From the NCBI GenBank assembly GCA_019308525.1, contig JAFDIC010000235.1, positions 1 to 6,503 of the forward strand: a stretch of 6,503 nt of DNA, written 5' to 3'. Made by a program: the position numbers and the translations under genes. Below are positions 1 to 5,423 of the stretch, piece by piece. This DNA comes from Deltaproteobacteria bacterium (GTDB taxonomy: Bacteria; Desulfobacterota; DSM-4660; Desulfatiglandales; HGW-15). The notes beneath the pieces are model-generated. The model worked only from the letters and a program-made list of their open reading frames with translations, had not been told where the DNA came from and made no database searches. Within the stretch, counting starts at the first letter, position 1. Each line of letters starts with the position of its first letter.

Positions 1-536
1 CCAAGGGCACCAAGATGGCACATATCACTGAATTTACAGCAGACCTGATTAAGCATGGGAAGTTGAAGCTCGACCCCGGCCGGAACGACAACCTCATAGT
101 GACATTCCATGATTCCTGTAACACATCCCGGGGAATGGGCATCCTCGAGGAACCGAGGTATATCATACGAAATGTCTGCAACAATTTCTACGAGATGCCT
201 GAAAACACCATCCGGGAGCAGACCTTTTGTTGCGGAAGCGGTGCCGGTTTGAACGCCGGTGAAAACATGGAGCTGAGGATGAGGGGCGGGCTTCCCAGGG
301 CCAATGCGGTAAAGTACGTGCACGAAAAATTTGGTGTCAACATGATGGCATGCATATGCGCAATTGACAGGGCCGCCCTTCCACCGCTGATGGAATACTG
401 GGTCCCTGAGGTGGATATTACCGGTGTTCACGAACTCGTGGGAAATGCTCTAATTCTGGAGGGGGAGAAGAAGAGGACAACGAACTTGCGAGGTGACCCC
501 CTCCCTGGAATGGAGGAGGAAGAAGAGGATGTATGA
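1..536 (+). CDS. dsrK: DsrK, C-terminal part (HdrD-like Fe-S subunit of DsrMKJOP), 5' truncated
   Basis: DsrK is the cytoplasmic heterodisulfide-reductase-like subunit of the DsrMKJOP membrane complex, thought to act on the DsrC trisulfide formed in sulfite reduction. The reading frame is open from base 3, so the gene starts left of the window; the ATG at 15 is internal. Numbering from that Met, a CCG-type cysteine domain is visible: HDSC (Cys35), Cys55, FCCGSG (Cys72-Cys73) and a late ACIC (Cys113, Cys115). This is the pattern that holds the special catalytic [4Fe-4S] cluster in HdrB/HdrD relatives. The tail after about residue 150 is charged and ends in an acidic run (Glu167-Asp172). The stop overlaps the start of dsrJ by 8 nt, so the two are translationally linked. 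The dsrM gene and the rest of dsrK are expected just upstream (inference). Identity rests on the CCG domain plus the dsrJOP order that follows. Confidence 0.94.
   Translation, partial: KGTKMAHITEFTADLIKHGKLKLDPGRNDNLIVTFHDSCNTSRGMGILEEPRYIIRNVCNNFYEMPENTIREQTFCCGSGAGLNAGENMELRMRGGLPRANAVKYVHEKFGVNMMACICAIDRAALPPLMEYWVPEVDITGVHELVGNALILEGEKKRTTNLRGDPLPGMEEEEEDV
514..519 (+). promoter_or_regulatory. Ribosome binding site of dsrJ
   Basis: AGGAGG lies inside the 3' end of dsrK, 9 nt before the ATG at 529. It decides the dsrJ start: the in-frame GTG at 493 would lie upstream of this site and would put a charged, Arg/Lys-rich stretch before the membrane anchor. The location within dsrK supports coupled translation. 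Confidence 0.75.
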
Positions 537-918
537 TAGGGGCAAGATCATAACGGGCCTGGTTATCGGAATCGGCCTATTGCTGTTTCCCTTTTGGCCG
601 AGCACGGGAAAATATGCCAGCAAGCCTCCTGAACCGGAACTCACTGCCAAGGCAAAGGAGGCGGAGGCCTGCGTGGAGTCGAAGACCTTCATGACGACCC
701 ATCACATGAAGCTTCTGGATGCTTGGAGAAATGAGGCCGTACGCCAAGCCGAACGTCTTTACAGGAGCAACAGCGGCAAGATTTATGAGAAGAGCCTTCA
801 GAATACCTGCATGGATTGCCATTCCAACAAGGCCAAATTCTGTGATCAATGCCACAATTATATGGGAGTGAAACCCTTCTGCTGGGACTGCCATCTCGAA
901 CCTAAGGAGAGGACATAA
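529..918 (+). CDS. dsrJ: DsrJ, periplasmic triheme cytochrome c of DsrMKJOP
   Basis: DsrJ is the membrane-anchored periplasmic triheme cytochrome c of the DsrMKJOP complex. The 129-residue product has an N-terminal hydrophobic segment (about residues 7-24) that serves as uncleaved anchor or signal. Three CxxCH heme sites follow: CMDCH 94-98, CDQCH 105-109 and CWDCH 118-122. Upstream lie an isolated Cys48 (in EACVES), His58-His59 and Met60. In studied DsrJ proteins a non-heme Cys and a Met in this region are heme ligands, giving unusual His/Cys and His/Met coordination; Cys48 is the natural counterpart here (inference by position). The ATG at 529 was chosen over a GTG at 493 because AGGAGG at 514-519 sits 9 nt upstream and the product then starts directly with the anchor. 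The gene overlaps dsrK by 8 nt and dsrO by 1 nt. Confidence 0.95.
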   Translation: MYDRGKIITGLVIGIGLLLFPFWPSTGKYASKPPEPELTAKAKEAEACVESKTFMTTHHMKLLDAWRNEAVRQAERLYRSNSGKIYEKSLQNTCMDCHSNKAKFCDQCHNYMGVKPFCWDCHLEPKERT

Positions 919-1721
919 TGGGTATTGACAGAAGAAAATTTTTGAAGATCGCCGGAATTTCAACCATTCTGGGGGTTGGAGGCAAAGCGGCCTTTGATCT
1001 ATTCGCCCCGGGAGAGCTGGAGGCCTCCCTCGAGGAACTTCCCCTGACACAAGGCAAGAAGTGGGGTATGGTGATAGACACCCATAGGGTGACCGACGAG
1101 ATAATGGACAGAAGTATAGAGGCCTGTCACAGGACCCACAATGTCCCGGATTGGGGCAATCCCAAGGAAGAGATCAAATGGATCTGGAAGGAGACCTTTG
1201 AGCACACTTTCCCCGGCCAGCAGCACGAGTACTTTTCAAGGGAGGCGAGGGAGCGGCATTTCTTGCTCCTCTGTAACCACTGCACAAACCCACCCTGTTG
1301 CAGGGTTTGCCCCACAAAGGCGACCTGGAAGAGGGAAAAGGACGGGGTGGTGATGATGGACCAGCATCGTTGCATCGGGTGCCGGTTTTGCATGGCTGCA
1401 TGCCCTTACGGGGTAAGGAGCTTTAACTGGGGAGACCCCAGAAAGGCCCCGAAGGAGCTTAACCCGGATTTTCCCACGAACCCCCAATACCCTACCAGGA
1501 CAAAAGGGGTGGTGGAGAAATGCAACTTCTGCGCAGAGAGGCTGGCAAAGGGAATGTTTCCGGCATGCGTAGAAGCGGCAAGCAAGATTGACAAGAGGGC
1601 TCTGATATTCGGGGACCTTGACGATCCTGAATCCGAAATTAGAAAGGCCCTCCGTTCCCACTATACCATAAGGCGAAAGCCCGAGTTGGGGACAGGGCCT
1701 AATATCTACTACATAGTATGA
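918..1721 (+). CDS. dsrO: DsrO, Tat-exported periplasmic iron-sulfur subunit of DsrMKJOP
   Basis: DsrO is the periplasmic ferredoxin-like subunit that passes electrons between DsrJ and the membrane subunit DsrP. The 267-residue protein begins with a Tat signal: DRRKFLK at residues 4-10, then a hydrophobic stretch to about residue 30. The Fe-S part resembles the HybA/NrfC family. One complete set is Cys119, 122, 127 and 131 (CNHC...CRVCP); a second is Cys152, 155, 158 and 162 (CIGCRFCMAACP). A third motif has Cys202, 205 and 217 but Ala221 where family members usually have the fourth Cys. In the N-terminal motif region only Cys70 remains of the usual four, with Ser66 at one expected position. 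So two intact [4Fe-4S] sites are visible, unless Cys70 and Cys128 help complete others. ATG 918 overlaps the dsrJ stop (TAATG), with AGGAG at 905-909. Confidence 0.95.
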   Translation: MGIDRRKFLKIAGISTILGVGGKAAFDLFAPGELEASLEELPLTQGKKWGMVIDTHRVTDEIMDRSIEACHRTHNVPDWGNPKEEIKWIWKETFEHTFPGQQHEYFSREARERHFLLLCNHCTNPPCCRVCPTKATWKREKDGVVMMDQHRCIGCRFCMAACPYGVRSFNWGDPRKAPKELNPDFPTNPQYPTRTKGVVEKCNFCAERLAKGMFPACVEAASKIDKRALIFGDLDDPESEIRKALRSHYTIRRKPELGTGPNIYYIV

Positions 1722-1728
1722 GGTGGCT

Positions 1729-2886
1729 ATGCTAGACAAGGCGATAAAAGGGAGTGAAAAGTACTGGGGCTGGATCATTTTTTTGCTGGCCCTCATGGGC
1801 CTGGGTTTAGGTTTCTATCTCTACCAGTTCACTGAGGGGCTGAGAATCACGGGGATGAGTAGAGACGTATCGTGGGGGTTTTACATAGGCCAGCTTACTT
1901 ATTTTGTGGGTGTGGCGGCATCGGGTGTGATGGTCGTTCTGCCCTACTACCTTCACAACTACAAGGCCTTCGGCAGGATTACCATCCTGGGAGAGTTCCT
2001 GGCGGTTTCCGCAATCATCATGTGCGGCCTGTTCGTGATGGTCGATCTGGGCAACCTGCCGCGCCTTGTTAACATCATGATCTATCCCAACCCCACTTCC
2101 ATCCTCTTCTGGGATATGATCGTGCTCAACGTGTACATGCTTTTGAACATCCTGATCGGATGGAACGTATTGGCGGCGGAGCGCAAAGGGGTGCCCTACC
2201 AGAAGTGGGTAAAGGTGCTTATCTATATTTCTATTCCCTGGGCCTTCAGCATTCACACGGTTACAGCATTTCTGTACGCGGGCCTTCCTGGAAGACACTT
2301 CTGGCTGACTGCAATCATGGCCGCAAGGTTCCTTTCGTCCGCCTTTGCCTCCGGTCCGGCCCTTTTGATCATCCTATGCCTCATAGTCAGAAAAGTGAGC
2401 AGTTTCGATCCCGGAAAGGAGCAGATAAGGACTCTGGGCAGCATTGTGGCCTATGCAATGATACTCAACGTATTCTTTTTCCTGCTGGAGCTTTTCACGG
2501 TTTTTTACAGCCAGATTCCAGGCCACATGCACTCCTTCCAGTACCTGTTCGCAGGCCTTGAAGGGCATGGTAAACTTGTGCCATGGATGAGGGCCGCGGG
2601 GGTGTTTGCTATCATCTCCCTCGTATTGCTGATCGTCCCCGGATCGCGCAGAAACGAAAGAATGTTGGCGGTCGCCTGCGGGGCCGTCATCATTTCCACC
2701 TGGATAGACAAGGGATTCGGCCTTGTTGTGGGAGGTTTCATCCCCAACCCCTTTGAAAGGGTATTTGAATACTGGCCCACCTTTCCGGAAATAATGATAT
2801 CCATAGGCGTGTGGGCGACAGGGTTCTTTGTTCTATCGGTGCTTTACAAGATAGTGGTCTCGGTGAAGGAAGAGGTGGCTGCCTGA
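1729..2886 (+). CDS. dsrP: DsrP, NrfD-like integral membrane subunit of DsrMKJOP
   Basis: DsrP belongs to the NrfD/PsrC family of membrane proteins that exchange electrons with menaquinone; with DsrO it forms the quinone-linked module of the complex. The 385-residue product is hydrophobic throughout, and I count about ten membrane segments at roughly 13-33, 52-72, 85-105, 125-147, 163-184, 196-221, 239-261, 287-305, 311-331 and 354-376. Membrane-embedded or edge residues such as Asp106, Asp129, His176, Glu254, His266 and His268 could serve quinone or proton chemistry, but I cannot assign them. The ATG at 1729 (MLDKAIKGSEKYW) is preferred over the GTG at 1723, because GAGG at 1720-1723 would overlap that GTG and is 5 nt from the ATG. 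The gene starts 7 nt after the dsrO stop and is the last dsr gene of the block. Confidence 0.95.
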   Translation: MLDKAIKGSEKYWGWIIFLLALMGLGLGFYLYQFTEGLRITGMSRDVSWGFYIGQLTYFVGVAASGVMVVLPYYLHNYKAFGRITILGEFLAVSAIIMCGLFVMVDLGNLPRLVNIMIYPNPTSILFWDMIVLNVYMLLNILIGWNVLAAERKGVPYQKWVKVLIYISIPWAFSIHTVTAFLYAGLPGRHFWLTAIMAARFLSSAFASGPALLIILCLIVRKVSSFDPGKEQIRTLGSIVAYAMILNVFFFLLELFTVFYSQIPGHMHSFQYLFAGLEGHGKLVPWMRAAGVFAIISLVLLIVPGSRRNERMLAVACGAVIISTWIDKGFGLVVGGFIPNPFERVFEYWPTFPEIMISIGVWATGFFVLSVLYKIVVSVKEEVAA

Positions 2887-2890
2887 TTCC

Positions 2891-2907
2891 TGCCTCGGTC
2901 TCAGGCA
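2891..2907 (+). other. Small hairpin between dsrP and its terminator
   Basis: TGCCT (2891-2895) pairs with AGGCA (2903-2907) around a 7-nt loop, 4 nt after the dsrP stop. Its right edge touches the larger terminator hairpin. It may protect the 3' end of the dsr transcript, or may be chance; the stem is only five pairs. Confidence 0.3.
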
Positions 2908-2949
2908 AAGGGGCCCATTCTTTCATGGGGATGGGCCCTTGCTTGTTTG
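2908..2949 (+). terminator. Probable rho-independent terminator of the dsr operon
   Basis: GGGCCCAT (2911-2918) pairs perfectly with ATGGGCCC (2931-2938) around a 12-nt loop. The stem can be extended by two A-T pairs past a bulged G at 2910. It is followed by a T-rich but interrupted run (TTGCTTGTTTG). The stem is strong and the U-tract is imperfect, so some readthrough into the ferredoxin gene is possible. Confidence 0.6.
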
Positions 2950-3018
2950 AGGAGCCTCATCGGTCAAAGAAGCACAGCATTTGGGTTTTACCGGAAGCAT
3001 TAATTTTGGAGAAAAAGC

Positions 3019-3047
3019 TTGACAGGGGTATTTCACTTTGTTAAAGA
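3019..3047 (+). promoter_or_regulatory. Candidate sigma70-type promoter for the ferredoxin gene
   Basis: A perfect -35 box TTGACA (3019-3024) is followed, after 17 nt, by TAAAGA (3042-3047), a weak -10 box matching 3 of 6 consensus bases. Transcription would start near 3054 and leave a leader of about 80 nt. A second, less conventional candidate lies downstream: TTGTAA (3082-3087), 17 nt, CATATT (3105-3110), each matching 4 of 6, which would give a very short leader. At least one internal promoter is expected because a terminator hairpin precedes this region. Confidence 0.45.
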
Positions 3048-3135
3048 ATTCACACTTCCTTGAACCGATGGAAGCGATAGGTTGTAACTTTCTGAAATAA
3101 TTAACATATTCTATTTTGTCTAGGAGGAAAAGGAA

Positions 3136-3324
3136 ATGGCTTACGAAGTAACGGTTGATCCTGATAAGTGTGAGGGCTGCGAAGAATGCGTGGAGGTTTG
3201 TCCCGTGGATGTCTACGAGATGGAGGACGGCAAGTCTGTTCCAGTAAATGCAGAGGAATGTCTCGGCTGTGAGAGTTGCGTTGAAGTCTGTGACGCGGAG
3301 GCGATCACAGTGACAGAGGTCTAG
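3136..3324 (+). CDS. 2[4Fe-4S] ferredoxin (clostridial type)
   Basis: This is a 62-residue low-potential electron carrier, expected in the cytoplasm because no signal peptide is present. Two classical cluster motifs are complete: Cys12, 15, 18 and 22 followed by Pro23, and Cys42, 45, 48 and 52 followed by Asp53 instead of the usual Pro. The two halves are internally similar (CEGCEECVEVC and CLGCESCVEVC), the usual pseudo-twofold fold. The protein is strongly acidic with few basic residues, like other soluble ferredoxins that dock on basic partner surfaces. AGGAGG at 3122-3127 lies 8 nt before the ATG. Its place directly after dsrMKJOP suggests it serves sulfite reduction or another cytoplasmic reductase, but the partner is not shown by the sequence. 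The gene is likely transcribed alone, between a terminator on each side. Confidence 0.95.
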   Translation: MAYEVTVDPDKCEGCEECVEVCPVDVYEMEDGKSVPVNAEECLGCESCVEVCDAEAITVTEV

Positions 3325-3347
3325 CCCCCCGATATTGTTGAGGATCG

Positions 3348-3385
3348 AAAATGCCGCCTCCATTCGTGGAGGCGGCATTTTTTTT
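3348..3385. terminator. Strong terminator, probably bidirectional, between convergent genes
   Basis: ATGCCGCCTCCA (3351-3362) pairs perfectly with TGGAGGCGGCAT (3367-3378) around a TTCG tetraloop. On the plus strand it runs into eight T residues (3378-3385), an almost ideal intrinsic terminator for the ferredoxin gene. On the minus strand the same hairpin is followed by TTTT (complement of 3348-3351), so it can also end the convergent cytochrome transcript, though less efficiently. Confidence 0.92.
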
Positions 3386-3426
3386 CTTAGGAAAACAATC
3401 GTAAAGCCAAGGACAGGACTAATCCC

Positions 3427-3897
3427 TTATTTCCTTTTTTTCTTCTGATGGCAATCAGTGCATTTCTTGTAAGGGGCCTTTTTGGTTTTCTTCGCCTTCA
3501 CCAATTCCTTATGGCAGCTCTTGCAGTTCTTGTGCATCGCAAGCTGTATCTTCTTCTTTTTGCCCTCGCTCTTGTTGGGGTCATGGCATTCATTGCACTT
3601 TTGCACGTGCTGGCCTTCTTTCCACACGTTCACCAGTTTGCCACCCTCTTTCTTGTATTCGTGATGGCACTCGGTACATGTGATGGGCTTCTTACCTTCC
3701 GCGTTGAGGTATTCCTCCTGATGTTTCTTATGGCTGAATATCACCGGGCCCTTCTTGTCCTTCTTTACTCCTTTGGTCTCGATCGTGATTGTTTCAGGGG
3801 CCTCAATCTTTTTTTCTTGGGCCTTGATAGCACCAACGGCAAAAAAAGCAAGAGCAATAACTGTAATCAATGAGAGAAGCAAAAGGGTTTTCCTCAT
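3427..3897 (-). CDS. Secreted tetraheme cytochrome c3-like (class III) protein
   Basis: The 156-residue product is a periplasmic multiheme cytochrome. A Sec signal peptide is evident: a basic start, a hydrophobic core from about residue 5 to 22, and likely cleavage after Ala26. There are four CxxCH heme sites: 74-78 (CTECH), 101-105 (CNECH), 125-129 (CKSCH) and 146-150 (CTDCH). Candidate distal ligands sit where class III cytochromes have them: His56 and His59 in FSHKKH, His79 right after the first heme site, and His122 in AMHKN. Unlike classical Desulfovibrio c3, hemes 2 and 4 use CxxCH rather than CxxxxCH. The protein is very Lys-rich and ends in QKKKRK. In sulfate reducers c3 carries electrons from hydrogenases and formate dehydrogenases to membrane complexes. 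Delivery to DsrJ nearby is inference. A Shine-Dalgarno-like GGAGG lies 12 nt upstream of the start, a little far. Confidence 0.87.
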   Translation of the reverse strand: MRKTLLLLSLITVIALAFFAVGAIKAQEKKIEAPETITIETKGVKKDKKGPVIFSHKKHQEEYLNAEGKKPITCTECHHEYKKEGGKLVNVWKEGQHVQKCNECHDPNKSEGKKKKIQLAMHKNCKSCHKELVKAKKTKKAPYKKCTDCHQKKKRK

Positions 3898-3996
3898 GGG
3901 TCGTCGTTTCCTCCCTTCCTATTAGTGGCGATTTAAACACTTTGATTTGCTTGATTATGAGATGAAGAAATGGTCCCCCTCCAAGAAACCGGGCAA

Positions 3997-4025
3997 AATA
4001 TAGTCAATGATTGACTCCCTGTCAA
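3997..4025 (-). promoter_or_regulatory. Promoter of the cytochrome c3-like gene
   Basis: Reading on the minus strand, TTGACA (complement of 4020-4025) is followed after exactly 17 nt by TATATT (complement of 3997-4002). This is a perfect -35 and a 5-of-6 -10 box, one of the best sigma70-type matches in the window. Transcription would start near 3990, giving a leader of about 90 nt before the ATG at 3897. The promoter lies between the UspA gene stop and the cytochrome gene, so the cytochrome can be expressed apart from the upstream cluster. Confidence 0.72.
4002..4025. promoter_or_regulatory. Overlapping TTGAC/GTCAA palindromes, probable operator
   Basis: A perfect 15-bp palindrome, AGTCAATGATTGACT, lies at 4002-4016 between the -10 and -35 boxes. 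A second inverted repeat, TTGAC-5 nt-GTCAA, lies at 4011-4025, sharing one half-site with the first and including the -35 box. The three half-sites are GTCAA 4003-4007, TTGAC 4011-4015 and GTCAA 4021-4025. A dimeric repressor bound here would block RNA polymerase. The half-site recalls CRP/FNR-type boxes (TTGAT/ATCAA), but the spacings of 3 and 5 nt do not fit the usual FNR spacing of 4, so the regulator is unassigned. Confidence 0.5.
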
Positions 4026-4051
4026 GATATAAATGCATGCCAGCTTTTGGA

Positions 4052-4498
4052 TCAACCTGACTTGACAACCAGTACGGCAGGCCCTTCCAGTGATCTCACA
4101 AGCTTTACGCTTACATCTCCCAGGACAAACTCTTCGGCCTTGGACATGCGTTTTCGTCCGATGATTACAAGATCATACTTGTGTTTCTTGCACATCTCGA
4201 TGATACCTTCAGAAACCGTACCATAGGACTTGGTAACCATCTCGATCTTGATCTTCTCTGGGTCAAACCCGAACTCAACCAGCCTTTCTTTCGCCTTTTC
4301 CAGGAGCGCCAAATACCTTGCTGGTTGCTCCTCGGTAAATTTCTTACCCATCAATTCTTCGCTTGCAGAGGGCTTTCTGTAAAGGTGAAAAAGGGTGATA
4401 TGAGTGTCCTCGGGGCAGAATGAGAGTCTCCCCAGAAACTCCAGGGCCGCCCTGGAGCTCAAAGAGTCGTTCAATGAAATAAGGATGGAATTTGCCAA
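4052..4498 (-). CDS. UspA-family universal stress protein with a diverged nucleotide-binding motif
   Basis: The product has the alpha/beta UspA fold: an initial strand SILISLND, a middle region HITLFHLY, the strand YDLVIIG, and a closing strand AVLVVKSG at the C terminus. Counting from the TTG at 4498 it is 148 residues, normal for a single-domain UspA. ATP-binding members carry G-x2-G-x9-G-[S/T]; here it reads G-x2-R-x9-G-D (GRKRM...VLGD), so the second Gly is Arg and the final Ser/Thr is Asp, which suggests weak or altered nucleotide binding. The TTG start is chosen because GGAGG (complement 4505-4509) lies 6 nt upstream and the first strand then begins at residue 3. The alternative ATG at 4528 adds ten residues, overlaps the kinase-like gene by 14 nt and has no good Shine-Dalgarno. 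It is last in the minus-strand cluster; no clear terminator follows, so readthrough into the cytochrome gene is possible. Confidence 0.85.
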   Translation of the reverse strand: MANSILISLNDSLSSRAALEFLGRLSFCPEDTHITLFHLYRKPSASEELMGKKFTEEQPARYLALLEKAKERLVEFGFDPEKIKIEMVTKSYGTVSEGIIEMCKKHKYDLVIIGRKRMSKAEEFVLGDVSVKLVRSLEGPAVLVVKSG

Positions 4499-4504
4499 GA
4501 TGAT

Positions 4505-4509
4505 CCTCC
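4505..4509 (-). promoter_or_regulatory. Ribosome binding site suggesting a TTG start for the UspA gene
   Basis: GGAGG on the minus strand, within GAGGAGCGGAGG directly after the kinase-like gene stop, lies 6 nt before TTG 4496-4498. It falls inside the coding region if the upstream ATG at 4528 were the start. This favours the shorter protein. Confidence 0.5.
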
Positions 4510-4514
4510 GCTCC

Positions 4515-5420
4515 TCATTCGATTGCATGGAGAGACCTATTCAGGTCTTCAATGATTTCTTCAACGTACTCATAGTATACATTTGCACCCCTTGAGAAAT
4601 GCATGAGGATATCGTTCAAGGGAGTAGGTATATAGGGAAACAGTTTTTGCAGGTTAACGAACCTCCATTTATCAAGTATGGAGAAATCTCCAGGGTCGAG
4701 ACGTTCAAGCAGGTCTTTGTACAGGAAAGTGTCATGCTTTATCATGTAAAGATTGTGGAAACCCTTTCCCACCGCATAAAGGAGCACATTCCCCATGCCG
4801 AAAAGATCCAAGCCAAAGGGATTTTCACTGGTTTCATAATCATAGTCAAAGTCGATCCATACATAGTTTCCCGTACTGTGCTCAACAATGATATGGTCAT
4901 TCCTGATGTCTCCGTGTTTGAAACCATGTAAATGGAGAAAGCGGATCGCTTCAAAGGCCTTTGCAAGCTTCATCAATATGTCCGGGAGTATGGTATGAAA
5001 ATACCTCTCGTGCCCCATGGGCAGATTATCAATGTAATTCAGGAAGTTCGGGCCGTGCACTATTTCCAGGATCCTGATATTGTTTCCCTTTTCATCAATG
5101 TGTGCAGTACCATGCATAAAATAGGGATGATCCTTGACAAGGTCCAGTATTTCACCTTCCTTGGTGGGGTTTCTGAAGCACCTTACCTTCACCCCTCCCA
5201 GGGAGGTCTCGAAAGCCTCAAAAAAAGACAATTTTATGATCTTCTTTGTTCCTGTTTCAATCTCTATTACCCTTTTGACCCAGAACTTGGGATCTTCCAG
5301 CCCGAAACGATATTCTCTCTCATGTCCGATTACGCGGTAATGCTTCTCTCCTACCCTAATAATGTCACCATAGTCTATGGAAAAAATCTCAGTGGTGTCA
5401 GTGAATACGCGACCTTTCAC
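4515..5420 (-). CDS. Diverged protein-kinase-fold (Ser/Thr kinase or phosphotransferase-like) protein
   Basis: The 301-residue soluble protein has the ordered landmarks of a protein kinase or aminoglycoside-phosphotransferase fold. Lys63 (KIIKLSF) matches the ATP lysine strand and Glu88/Glu90 (TKEGEILDL) the helix-C glutamate. ILEIVHGPN at 117-125 resembles the hinge. HGDIRNDHI at 169-177 is the catalytic loop with Asp171 as candidate base, and VWIDFD at 187-192 is the metal-binding strand with Asp190 in the DFG position. Two departures stand out: the loop Asn that binds metal is His176, and DFG reads DFD. No glycine-rich loop is obvious; residues 15-62 form a beta-rich N-terminal region instead. 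Start is GTG 5418-5420, with AGGAAG 8 nt upstream, 3 nt after the GAF gene stop, so the two are co-transcribed. The substrate is unknown, and it could be catalytically weak or a pseudokinase. Confidence 0.62.
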   Translation of the reverse strand: MKGRVFTDTTEIFSIDYGDIIRVGEKHYRVIGHEREYRFGLEDPKFWVKRVIEIETGTKKIIKLSFFEAFETSLGGVKVRCFRNPTKEGEILDLVKDHPYFMHGTAHIDEKGNNIRILEIVHGPNFLNYIDNLPMGHERYFHTILPDILMKLAKAFEAIRFLHLHGFKHGDIRNDHIIVEHSTGNYVWIDFDYDYETSENPFGLDLFGMGNVLLYAVGKGFHNLYMIKHDTFLYKDLLERLDPGDFSILDKWRFVNLQKLFPYIPTPLNDILMHFSRGANVYYEYVEEIIEDLNRSLHAIE

Positions 5421-5423
5421 ACT

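Noticed and set aside
493..528. GTG start for dsrJ at 493
   Set aside because: It would add 12 charged residues before the membrane anchor and lies upstream of the AGGAGG at 514-519, which serves the ATG at 529.
1236..1796. Minus-strand frame of 186 codons opposite dsrO
   Set aside because: dsrO is certain from its Tat signal and cysteine motifs; the antisense frame has no domain features and no ribosome binding site of note.
1807..2298. Minus-strand frame of 163 codons opposite dsrP, rich in His, Asp and Gln
   Set aside because: Its odd composition mirrors hydrophobic codons of the membrane protein on the plus strand; a shadow.
2923..3378. Minus-strand frame of 151 codons across the ferredoxin gene and both terminators
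   Set aside because: It runs through two hairpins and a convincing ferredoxin gene, with no motif of its own.
3448..3873. Hydrophobic plus-strand frame opposite the cytochrome gene
   Set aside because: The hydrophobicity comes from the reverse complement of Lys-rich codons; the minus strand carries four heme motifs and a signal peptide.
4002..4016. FNR or HcpR binding site assignment for the palindrome
   Set aside because: The half-site is similar to CRP/FNR-family boxes but the spacing does not match the FNR consensus and I cannot verify an HcpR match, so the regulator is left open.
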